Positions 1-5,434 are shown, counted from the stretch's first letter. The stretch is DNA of 5,434 nt from Methylococcaceae bacterium (GCA_030618325.1 JAUXDP010000220.1:1-5434), one strand, 5' to 3'. Numbers and translations: made by a program. Notes: generated by a model from the sequence alone, not told the origin.

Positions 1-984
1 AGTGAAACCAATCTGGTTAATGGGATAAAACATGGTAAAACTATTCTCTATGATGCCTTCTTACGTACTGTAGGGCCAGATGATAAAACCGGAAAAATTT
101 ATCGGATAGAAAATTACAATAACGGTAAGTTACACGATGAGGTAAAGACTTTTGACTCTAAAACAGGAAATCTAATAACGACTCAAGAGTACCAAAATGG
201 AAAAGAAACATCATCAACAAATGCCACTACAAACCATATAACATTATATGGTTACAGCTCAGGCCCTAAGAACTTTCAAAAGAGCATTCTAGTTAAGGAT
301 GGTGATGACATCACCAGTTTACGCTGCATGGAAGCACCAACTGACAACGAAGAAATTAACCGGTATTGTGGTTTTATCGATACCCCAGGCGCTATGATCA
401 AGATAACTAATAGCGGAATGTCCTCACAGTTTCACTACTGTAAAGGCAAGCTTTGTGGTAAATCTCTGCTAACCTATGCTAACGGCAATAAAGCCTCTGA
501 AAGTTTTACGACTAAAGAGGGGAAAAAGGTTTCACGCCGATACAATGTACAAGGAGTGTTAACGTATGAACACTCTCGCAGTAAAGATACCAAGGATGAA
601 CAGATTGTTGAATATTTTGACAGTGGTCTTCCTAAGGAAGTTAGTATTTTACATAACCACAAACCCATTGAAATCACGACATATTATCAAAATAGGCATA
701 TACGGTATCATGCAAAAACATCGGAGAAGGAAATTGTCCATGCAACAACTTATTTTGATAATGGCCTAAAAAAAGAGGACTATCAGTTCAAACGTTATTC
801 AAGTAGCCTTACTAGCCGAGGAAGACTCATAAACACGTCATACGAATATTATGAATCTGGAAAAATTCATCGTGAAAATACTTGGAAAGATGGCTATATA
901 GAGCACACGCGTGAATTCGACAATAATGGCAATTTAACGAAGGATGAGCGGTATTATTCGGATGGTTCTCGTATGAACCAATAG
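1..984 (+). CDS. MORN/YwqK-like repeat protein, 5'-truncated by window edge
   Basis: The frame is open from base 1 to a TAG at 982-984, giving 327 residues with no start in view. An ATG at 328 exists, but the frame and the repeat pattern continue upstream of it, so it is probably internal. The protein is hydrophilic and built from degenerate repeats of the form Y-x-(N/D/E)-(N/S)-G-x-x-(K/H)-x-(E), for example YNNGKLHDE, YFDSGLPKE, YFDNGLKKE, YYESGKIHRE and FDNNGNLTKDE. This is the MORN_2 / YwqK type of repeat, a beta-hairpin repeat found in some bacterial antitoxin-like and cell-surface or effector-associated proteins. No membrane segment is visible in this part and no catalytic motif was recognised. 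The visible end, YYSDG followed by a few residues, is a natural repeat terminus. It converges on the DUF805 gene. Function is unknown; the antitoxin label is a family name and not evidence of that role here. Confidence 0.8.
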   Translation, partial: SETNLVNGIKHGKTILYDAFLRTVGPDDKTGKIYRIENYNNGKLHDEVKTFDSKTGNLITTQEYQNGKETSSTNATTNHITLYGYSSGPKNFQKSILVKDGDDITSLRCMEAPTDNEEINRYCGFIDTPGAMIKITNSGMSSQFHYCKGKLCGKSLLTYANGNKASESFTTKEGKKVSRRYNVQGVLTYEHSRSKDTKDEQIVEYFDSGLPKEVSILHNHKPIEITTYYQNRHIRYHAKTSEKEIVHATTYFDNGLKKEDYQFKRYSSSLTSRGRLINTSYEYYESGKIHRENTWKDGYIEHTREFDNNGNLTKDERYYSDGSRMNQ

Positions 985-1195
985 AGGTTTTGAGCTTGCT
1001 GACTTTTTTAAAACTGCTGTTTCTCAGTTTTTGAGCCTGTATCGAAAATGAGTATGACAGGAAGGAATCCTTTTTGGTAGTTTACACACAAGGATGGCTC
1101 TATTTATCAGACTAAACATTAGTGGGATATTGTGACGATGTTAAATACTCCCTGCTTTTTTTAGGCTGCTAGAAATCGGTTTATTTAGTCCTGTT
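985..1195. other. Intergenic gap between convergent genes
   Basis: This 211-bp stretch lies between the stops of the MORN-like gene (plus) and the DUF805 gene (minus). It contains only short open frames and no recognisable RNA gene. The one structure seen is the weak hairpin at 1010-1032. A 7-bp inverted pair GACTAAA (1110-1116) / TTTAGTC (1184-1190) is too widely separated to mean much. No good terminator for the DUF805 gene was found. Confidence 0.6.
1010..1032 (+). terminator. Weak candidate terminator after the MORN-like gene
   Basis: AAAACTG (1010-1016) can pair with CAGTTTT (1025-1031) around an 8-nt loop, followed by one more T. It lies 25 bp after the TAG stop, where a terminator would be expected. 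The stem has only two G-C pairs and the T run is largely used up in the stem, so it would be weak. Confidence 0.3.
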
Positions 1196-1531
1196 CTAAC
1201 CCCGCGGGTCACTGCCAAAGCGATTATTACCTTCTGTTCCAGTTAAAAAACCATTTTCAACTATTGCCCATATAACCCCTATAACCGGAATTAAATTGAT
1301 TAACACCCACCATCCAGATTTATCCCGATCATGCCATCTTTTTACCTGTATAGCCAAAGAAGGCCACCAGCTAAAAAACATAAACCCAACGGATAGAACG
1401 CCCGGCTCTGTATCTCCAATTGACATTTCTATAGCGCTCGTAATTCCCAAGACAACAACAAGCGCTACATTAAACAACCAGTATGGCTGACGATTTATTC
1501 GGCCTTCGAAGGAAAACAATAACTCTTTCAT
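1196..1531 (-). CDS. DUF805 family small inner-membrane protein
   Basis: A 111-residue protein with the signatures of the DUF805 family (E. coli YhaH/YhaI type). The N-terminal F-E-G-R-I-N-R motif at residues 8-14 is followed by a YW. A first hydrophobic segment spans about 18-34 and a second about 46-62. The conserved VKRWHDRDKSGWW block is at 63-75. A third hydrophobic segment spans about 76-92, and the tail G-T-x-G-x-N-x-F-G-x-D-P is at 98-109. Length is normal for the family. The protein should sit in the cytoplasmic membrane; its biochemical role is unknown. The start is an ATG directly before MKELLFSFEG, the usual family N-terminus. No clear Shine-Dalgarno sequence precedes it. It is on the same strand as the radical SAM gene but separated from it by a 173-bp palindromic repeat, so membership of that transcription unit is doubtful. 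Confidence 0.9.
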   Translation of the reverse strand: MKELLFSFEGRINRQPYWLFNVALVVVLGITSAIEMSIGDTEPGVLSVGFMFFSWWPSLAIQVKRWHDRDKSGWWVLINLIPVIGVIWAIVENGFLTGTEGNNRFGSDPRG

Positions 1532-1562
1532 GGGTTAAAGATTTAATCTCAATAGGGTTAAA
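1532..1562 (-). promoter_or_regulatory. Direct repeat plus palindrome upstream of DUF805 gene
   Basis: Directly upstream of the DUF805 start, the plus strand carries two copies of GGGTTAAA (1532-1539 and 1555-1562), 23 bp apart. Between them is a perfect inverted repeat, AGATT-T-AATCT (1539-1549). The arrangement could be an operator or part of a promoter, but the sequence is AT-rich and short repeats are expected by chance. No convincing -35/-10 pair was identified. Confidence 0.2.
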
Positions 1563-1576
1563 AAAGGCTCCTCTAG

Positions 1577-1749
1577 ATATACTTCGCGCGGTCACCGGTC
1601 ACGGCTACGGTTTTCTATCGGTTGGTTTTTGCCGATAGACTGCGTTGCTAAAATAGTTGCGTAGCCTGCTATGCGCCCATTTCAGCGCCTAGCTATCGAC
1701 AAAAATCAACTCGCTATAAAATCCGCATCCGTGACCGCGCGAAGCATAT
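1577..1749. repeat. 173-bp nested imperfect palindrome (MITE/ERIC-like repeat)
   Basis: The two halves are imperfect reverse complements about a centre at 1666/1667. The outer ends share ATAT, one mismatch, then a perfect 14-bp CTTCGCGCGGTCAC (1582-1595, with its complement at 1731-1744). Inside are further matched blocks, including TTTTTGCCGATAG (1626-1638) against CTATCGACAAAAA (1693-1705). The core pairs GCGTAGC (1659-1665) with GCTATGC (1668-1674) through one G-T pair. The left arm has an extra 7 bp from a local duplication of a GTCACGG/GTCACCG unit (1592-1605). The left arm also holds its own small hairpin, CTATCG/CGATAG (1615-1638). It encodes nothing visible. Size, symmetry and lack of an ORF fit a non-autonomous palindromic repeat. 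Target-site duplications could not be defined, and copy number cannot be seen from one window. Confidence 0.8.
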
Positions 1750-2945
1750 TATTTTATCAAGGCTTCTGATTCTTCAGTTTTTCCGTTGGCTGTGAATGGG
1801 TGAAAAATTTTATTTTCCAGCTTATTGGTCAGGACGGCATTAACTTCTGCGATACCACATGCACAAGTACAGGTGTTTTCCTTATTTTTGACAAGTTTTC
1901 GCCAAGCTTTGATTTTTTCACCCCGCCAAACGTCCATCAGGGTATTGTCGCGAAGACTTTCAAATTTATCTACAAAAAAGGTACAAGGAAAAGTATCAAG
2001 AGCTGGATCAATTACCATGTAATAATAACCAGCATAGCACTTGTATTTTTCCCACATGGTATCTTTGTCGAAAATAAACGTCTCAAATTCCCGGATAAAA
2101 CTATTATCCAACCATGTGTGTTTTGTATATAAATCGTTAAATATTTTTCTATAGTTACTTTTGTCTTTTTGCTCAAACTGATAAATATCGGTTTCCTTAA
2201 TATGAAATAGGTTGAGTTTTTCATTTTTCTTGAATTTTGGTGCAGTAACACCATCATGAATAGGTTGGATAGTGATTTTATCTACCAAATGCTGAAATTT
2301 TTCGATATAGGTATCGATAGCTTCATAATTCTGCTTGGAAACAATCATACGCAAAACAATTTCCGGTTTGTTGGTGCCGTTTTCTTTTTGTACTGCACGA
2401 ACCGCTTCAATACCTCGAAAAATTGATTCAGTCAGTTTTGGAATTTCCCTTGCGGTGTCATGAATTTCAGGTTTATCTGAATCCAGGCTGATAATTAGGC
2501 TGTCCAGACCAGAATCCACTAGACGCTTGGCTTTTTTTGCCAATAGCGCTCCGTTAGTGTTGACGTTGACAAACATGCCATATTTTTTAGCTTCCGTGAT
2601 AATTTCCGGCAAATCTTTGCGCAACAGAGTTTCGCCACCGGTCAGGCTTAAATGCCAAGTACCCGCCTCACCCAATTGCTTAACAATCGACATAGCTTCT
2701 TCATTCGACATTTCCCGGTCAAGTTGCTTGTGCAACTCGTGAGTATCACAAAATGAACAGACAGCATTACAATTGAACAAGACATTCCAGCCAACAAAAG
2801 TGGGGCCACGGCTGGGTTTTTTGCCATAAAGATAAACCAGCGTGTTATCGAGAAAGGTTAGTGCTCCACGTATCAGGCCAGTATGGTATTCCTTAACGAA
2901 TGAATAGAAATACTTAATGGCTTTAATATGTTCTAATTTTGTCAT
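1749..2945 (-). CDS. Radical SAM protein with cysteine-rich SPASM/twitch-like C-terminus
   Basis: A 398-residue radical SAM enzyme. The CX3CX2C motif that binds the catalytic [4Fe-4S] cluster is C59, C63, C66, in the context FNCNAVCSFCD. The SAM-binding GGE motif is T102-G-G-E105, and the barrel continues with NVNTNG (127-132) and LIISLDS (150-156). The C-terminal part has C303, C321 and then a compact C359-x-C361-x-C363, with D-x-x-x-D-V-W near 333-340. This resembles SPASM or twitch domains, which bind an extra Fe-S cluster, though the CXCXC spacing is not the textbook one. About 45 residues precede the core, moderately hydrophobic and aromatic. ATG start; no Shine-Dalgarno sequence visible. 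It lies 73 bp after the HAD gene on the same strand. The substrate is unknown. Context hints at a lipid-linked sugar, but peptide or other small-molecule substrates remain possible. Confidence 0.88.
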   Translation of the reverse strand: MTKLEHIKAIKYFYSFVKEYHTGLIRGALTFLDNTLVYLYGKKPSRGPTFVGWNVLFNCNAVCSFCDTHELHKQLDREMSNEEAMSIVKQLGEAGTWHLSLTGGETLLRKDLPEIITEAKKYGMFVNVNTNGALLAKKAKRLVDSGLDSLIISLDSDKPEIHDTAREIPKLTESIFRGIEAVRAVQKENGTNKPEIVLRMIVSKQNYEAIDTYIEKFQHLVDKITIQPIHDGVTAPKFKKNEKLNLFHIKETDIYQFEQKDKSNYRKIFNDLYTKHTWLDNSFIREFETFIFDKDTMWEKYKCYAGYYYMVIDPALDTFPCTFFVDKFESLRDNTLMDVWRGEKIKAWRKLVKNKENTCTCACGIAEVNAVLTNKLENKIFHPFTANGKTEESEALIK

Positions 2946-2978
2946 TTAATTTGTGCCAAAAAAAAGAAAAATACAGGT

Positions 2979-3021
2979 TAATAATATCTTACTATAAAGG
3001 TTGGTATTACGATACTTATTA
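2979..3021 (-). repeat. AT-rich hairpin between HAD and radical SAM genes
   Basis: On the minus strand, TAATAAGTATC (3021-3011) can pair with GATATTATTA (2988-2979), forming ten base pairs with a single bulged G and a 22-nt loop. The left arm begins at the HAD stop codon, which is followed at once by a second in-frame TAA. A T-rich run follows downstream (about 2973-2958). It could slow or partly end transcription, act as a processing site, or be a chance product of AT-rich sequence. The nine A-T pairs out of ten make it weak. Confidence 0.3.
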
Positions 3022-3702
3022 GGTATCCCAATTTTCTACTGCAAACTTATTTTGTAAAGCGATTTGTTGTAATTTGTCAGTCGGGTTGACTGCAATCGCA
3101 AGATCCACCCAGTTAAGAAAGGGTTTATCAGAATGGTGATCCGAATAGCCAATCAAAAACAGAGTAGCCCGATCTTGCTCAAAATAGTCCATCAATCGAT
3201 TCAGTTTATTAACCCCATAACAATTGTAACCATCGATTTTACCGGTTAGTTTATTCTGGTTGTCCCACATTGATTGGGTACAAATAATAGTGTCAAAACC
3301 AAGCTGGTGTCCCAGTTTTTCAACATAAAAATCAAAACTTGCTGAAGCTAGCACCAGTTTGTGATTGGCTTGCCGGTGTTGTTCAACTTTTTCCAAAGCT
3401 TTACTGTGGATACCTTGGTTTAGTAAGGTTTGAAGAAAATCGTCTGCACAACTATCGAGTTGAGTTTTGTTAAATCCGCCAGCTATAGCCTTGAGAAATG
3501 TTTCTTTCAACCAGCTATTATCCTTTATGCCTATTTTATGAAAAATAATGGCAATCGGCAAAAAACCGCAACGAAATAACCGGGTTGGATGCCTTCGTAG
3601 CAAAGAAATCAGAAAAGCGACATAAGTATCTTTTTTGGTAATCGTGCTATCGAGGTCAAATATAACGACCGTCTGTTTGTTGTCTGGCTCAGCTGGATTC
3701 AT
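3019..3702 (-). CDS. HAD-IB family phosphatase
   Basis: A 227-residue haloacid dehalogenase hydrolase of the IB (phosphoserine-phosphatase-like) subgroup. Motif I is FDLDSTIT, with nucleophile D16 and acid/base D18. A helical cap spans about 25-110. Motif II is LAS120AS, the motif III lysine is probably K166 (VNKLNRL), and motif IV is GYSDHHSDKPFL, with Mg-binding D188 and D192. The end A-V-N-P-x-D-x-L (204-211) is typical of this subgroup. All catalytic residues are present, so an active cytoplasmic phosphatase is likely. The start ATG overlaps the GtrA gene by 14 nt, which suggests translational coupling; no Shine-Dalgarno sequence is visible. Next to a DPPR-synthase-like UbiA gene, a likely substrate is polyprenyl-phospho-5-phosphoribose, the step assigned to Rv3807c (a different family) in mycobacteria. 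That role is inferred from context only. Confidence 0.88.
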   Translation of the reverse strand: MNPAEPDNKQTVVIFDLDSTITKKDTYVAFLISLLRRHPTRLFRCGFLPIAIIFHKIGIKDNSWLKETFLKAIAGGFNKTQLDSCADDFLQTLLNQGIHSKALEKVEQHRQANHKLVLASASFDFYVEKLGHQLGFDTIICTQSMWDNQNKLTGKIDGYNCYGVNKLNRLMDYFEQDRATLFLIGYSDHHSDKPFLNWVDLAIAVNPTDKLQQIALQNKFAVENWDT

Positions 3703-4102
3703 TCTGACGAACTGGGTGAGATTTAAAGGTAAAATGATGGTTAATTATGAAATTCATTAAGAATACCGAGCCGGTCGCAAATACCTGAGAAAGGATATAG
3801 GGGAATTTCTGAAATTCAGTCAGAAACCAGAACAGACCCGTGTTGATGAAAAATGTAATGATAGTAACCATCAAAAAGCGAAAAATAAATCGCTTATGAG
3901 AGCCGGTCGGTTTAAAAGTCCAGTAATATTGCGCGAGATAATTAAAAATGACGGCAAGGCTGAAGCCAACTGCGGTGGAGATGGTCGGGTCAATTTTAAA
4001 CTTTTCCACTAGCAGGATTAATGTTGCAAAATGGAGCAGAGCCGCCATACCGCCAGATATAAAATAGCGGATAAAGCAGGCAATATAACGTCTGACGCCC
4101 AT
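3689..4102 (-). CDS. GtrA family membrane protein (putative lipid-linked sugar flippase)
   Basis: A 137-residue protein with four predicted membrane segments (about 13-32, 41-60, 73-95 and 102-123). It shows the internal two-fold pattern of the GtrA family (PF04138): NYLAQYYWTF (54-63) in the first half is echoed by NFIINHHFTF (117-126) in the second. GtrA proteins are small inner-membrane proteins linked to moving polyprenyl-phosphate sugars, as in O-antigen glucosylation and arabinogalactan synthesis. The ATG overlaps the UbiA stop by one base (TAATG), so the two are almost certainly co-translated. The 3' end overlaps the HAD gene by 14 nt. Sandwiched between a lipid phosphoribosyltransferase-like gene and a phosphatase, it probably transports their product, or a derivative, across the membrane. 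Transport itself is inferred. Confidence 0.88.
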   Translation of the reverse strand: MGVRRYIACFIRYFISGGMAALLHFATLILLVEKFKIDPTISTAVGFSLAVIFNYLAQYYWTFKPTGSHKRFIFRFLMVTIITFFINTGLFWFLTEFQKFPYILSQVFATGSVFLMNFIINHHFTFKSHPVRQNESS

Positions 4103-5019
4103 TAGAAAATAACAGGGTCAACCATGCTTTTCATCCACGGGATGTCGATAAAAAATAAAGCAGTAACAACACCCCCCAGGAACACAACATAAGCGACAAA
4201 CTTAGGTTCTCGATATAGTTTTTCTGGTGTTTGTGAAGCAGAATGTGGCTTCATAGCAATATAGGCGTACCAGACAAATAACAGGGCAAATAGTGGAAAA
4301 CTTAACAGAAATTCAACCCGGTATTTAATCAGGAAAACCCCAAGAAAAAAACCTGATGAAATCGCATAAAAAAATGATGAAAGCAGCAAGCTTTGTTCCG
4401 TGTAGTAAATAAAGGAACGTCGATACAGACCCGCTTGCTCATGGTCATCAATGTATCTGAACTCGGCATAGCGTTTCATGGCCATTAAAAAAGCACCACC
4501 CATCCAATAAGCGAGCAAAATACTTGAAGGAGGAAACATACCACCAACAAGCGCGCTCCAGCCTAGCAGTAAACGCAAAGGATTATTGACCGATTCACTC
4601 AATACATCCAGATAAACCTGGTCTTTGGTGCGAAAGGGTTTAACGTTATATAACACCCCCATAATCAACAGCACGATAGAAAAGAACATAAATTCTTTAT
4701 TCAAAAGAGAGGCAAGTCCAAGTCCGAGAACAATGAGTATCACATATTCCAGGTAGACATATTTCCCTTGAATATTGCCAAGAGCTGAGGGGCGATCTTT
4801 TTTTATTGGATGATGTAAGTCAAAATCCTTATCCAGCCATTCGTTGATGACATAATTAGCTGAAGCTACAAAACAGGTACTCATAATCGCAATGATGGAT
4901 GGCACAATAGCTTCAGAAAAGGAAACCTGGGTCAGTATCATTGCAAGGGCTATGCCTGGCAGCATGAAGATATTTTTAAACCAATGGTCAATGCGGGCAA
5001 TATAGATATAATTTTTCAC
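4102..5019 (-). CDS. UbiA-family prenyltransferase, DPPR-synthase-like (polyprenyl-phosphate phosphoribosyltransferase)
   Basis: A 305-residue integral membrane protein of the UbiA superfamily with about eight hydrophobic segments. The first Asp-rich motif is N59-E-W-L-D63-K-D-F-D67 followed by H70-P-x-K-K-x-R-P77. The N(D/E)xxDxxxDxxHPxKxxRP pattern is typical of decaprenyl-phosphate phosphoribosyltransferase (Rv3806c) relatives rather than UbiA, MenA or COX10. The second region has Y124-N-x-K127-P, then K132-D133 and L-D138, ending N-P-L-R149 and G-W. The M-K-R-Y-A-E block (181-186) with the later R and Y-T-x-x-x-L is also shared with that branch. The expected reaction joins PRPP to a polyprenyl phosphate on the cytoplasmic side. 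The start is GTG; an in-frame TAA seven codons upstream leaves no earlier start, and the conserved HWFKN lies close behind it. First gene of the operon. Branch assignment is from remembered motifs, not an alignment. Confidence 0.85.
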   Translation of the reverse strand: MKNYIYIARIDHWFKNIFMLPGIALAMILTQVSFSEAIVPSIIAIMSTCFVASANYVINEWLDKDFDLHHPIKKDRPSALGNIQGKYVYLEYVILIVLGLGLASLLNKEFMFFSIVLLIMGVLYNVKPFRTKDQVYLDVLSESVNNPLRLLLGWSALVGGMFPPSSILLAYWMGGAFLMAMKRYAEFRYIDDHEQAGLYRRSFIYYTEQSLLLSSFFYAISSGFFLGVFLIKYRVEFLLSFPLFALLFVWYAYIAMKPHSASQTPEKLYREPKFVAYVVFLGGVVTALFFIDIPWMKSMVDPVIF

Positions 5020-5298
5020 TGGGTGCGGATTGTTGATTTAAGGACTAAATGAATTAAACGAATAAAAAACCTTTCCATTATACGGGGTTATATACCTGAC
5101 TTCCATGTTTGTGATATTTTTTCAGTCACTCCCGCTAAAAATCATCTTCTGGTTGAATAGTCAAATTTCTGCAATTAGCGGACAATTTAGAATGCATAGG
5201 GGTCAGAAACCTGTGCTGGCTATAGCCTGCCCCATTTATCTGTCAGCCTGGCTTCCCTGAAAAACCTCATCTTAAACAACTTGAGCATAGCTTCTCAA
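5020..5298. other. Leader/intergenic region upstream of the UbiA operon
   Basis: About 280 bp with no convincing gene. It holds a candidate promoter for the operon (5077-5105), a perfect 10-bp palindrome GGCTATAGCC (5218-5227) flanked by an outer C-G pair, and a GGGGTCAG word (5199-5206). No riboswitch or attenuator fold was recognised. Confidence 0.55.
5077..5105 (-). promoter_or_regulatory. Candidate sigma-70 promoter for the UbiA operon
   Basis: On the minus strand a perfect -10 hexamer, TATAAT, lies at 5082-5077. A 17-bp spacer separates it from TGGAAG (5105-5100), which matches only three of six positions of TTGACA. Transcription would begin near 5070, giving a leader of about 50 nt before the GTG. 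The position is sensible, but the -35 is poor and the region is AT-rich. Confidence 0.4.
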
Positions 5299-5433
5299 TT
5301 AAGAGCTGTTGTAGGGAATAATGGTCGGCTTAAGTTCATTGGCTATTCCCAAGTACATTGCTTCCCAATGTGGAATTAAAAAGCTTTGAAATAAGTTTCG
5401 AACTTTTTGCCAGAAACGTGTCTTACTTTTTGC
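5299..5433 (-). CDS. Possible C-terminal tail of an unidentified gene entering from the right
   Basis: Minus-strand frame 5433-5302 stays open for 44 codons to a TAA at 5301-5299; the other two minus frames close sooner. The translation begins with a basic, aromatic stretch (KSKTRFWQKVRNLF), continues with LIPHWEAMYLGIANE and ends PTIIPYNSS. It is protein-like in composition, and the gene would lie directly upstream of the UbiA operon on the same strand. The family was not recognised. A 44-codon open run in AT-rich DNA is not rare enough to prove a gene. Confidence 0.3.
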   Translation of the reverse strand, partial: AKSKTRFWQKVRNLFQSFLIPHWEAMYLGIANELKPTIIPYNSS

Positions 5434-5434
5434 T

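Noticed and set aside
474..677. 67-codon minus-strand open frame inside the MORN-like gene
   Set aside because: It lies wholly within the repeat-protein frame, has no recognisable motif, and its composition is that of an antisense shadow.
566..769. 67-codon plus-strand open frame in another frame of the MORN-like gene
   Set aside because: Overlaps a better supported frame with clear repeats; no family features.
1048..1080. Ten-codon ATG frame in the gap between convergent genes
   Set aside because: Very short, no ribosome binding site, no recognisable product.
1110..1190. GACTAAA/TTTAGTC inverted pair as a terminator for the DUF805 gene
   Set aside because: The arms are only 7 bp and 67 nt apart, so a stable hairpin is unlikely.
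1296..1490. Plus-strand open frame opposite the DUF805 gene
   Set aside because: Antisense to a gene with strong family motifs; no features of its own.
1577..1749. Palindrome read as a CRISPR array or a structured tRNA/ncRNA gene
   Set aside because: There is one symmetric unit with no regularly spaced direct repeats, and no tRNA or known RNA family pattern.
1800..2132. 110-codon plus-strand open frame opposite the radical SAM gene
   Set aside because: Antisense shadow of the cysteine-rich C-terminal region; other short frames at 1825-2022, 2012-2257 and 2527-2742 were rejected for the same reason.
1749..2945. Radical SAM protein as HpnH (hopanoid adenosyltransferase)
   Set aside because: The surrounding genes are not hopanoid genes and the C-terminal cysteine pattern resembles SPASM/twitch rather than the HpnH tail as I recall it; not aligned.

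Overview
The window looks like a moderately AT-rich bacterial chromosome segment. The DUF805, GtrA, HAD-IB and UbiA-type genes would suit a gammaproteobacterium, but nothing seen here fixes the genus. No rRNA, tRNA, CRISPR array or intact transposase was found.

Layout. (1) Bases 1-984, plus strand: the 3' part of a MORN/YwqK-like repeat protein whose start lies left of the window. (2) Bases 985-1195: a gap between convergent genes with one weak terminator-like hairpin. (3) Bases 1196-1531, minus strand: a small DUF805 membrane protein. (4) Bases 1577-1749: a 173-bp nested imperfect palindrome resembling a MITE or ERIC-type repeat. It ends on the last base of the stop codon of the next gene. 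(5) Bases 1749-5019, minus strand: four genes transcribed in the order UbiA-family prenyltransferase (GTG start), GtrA-family membrane protein, HAD-IB phosphatase, radical SAM protein. The first three overlap (1 nt, then 14 nt) and form a tight operon. The radical SAM gene follows after a 73-bp gap. (6) Bases 5020-5298: a leader with a candidate promoter and a small palindrome. (7) Bases 5299-5433, minus strand: a possible C-terminal tail of another gene entering from the right.

How the genes may work together. The UbiA protein has the sequence features of the decaprenyl-phosphate phosphoribosyltransferase (DPPR synthase, Rv3806c-like) branch rather than the quinone or haem branch. With a HAD phosphatase and a GtrA-type putative flippase, this suggests a lipid-linked pentose pathway: phosphoribose is placed on a polyprenyl phosphate, the 5-phosphate is removed, and the lipid-sugar is moved across the inner membrane. 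The epimerase pair DprE1/DprE2 used in mycobacteria is absent from the window. A radical SAM enzyme with an unusual cysteine-rich C-terminus lies downstream instead. A role for it in modifying the lipid-linked sugar is a hypothesis only, and is the most interesting functional question here.
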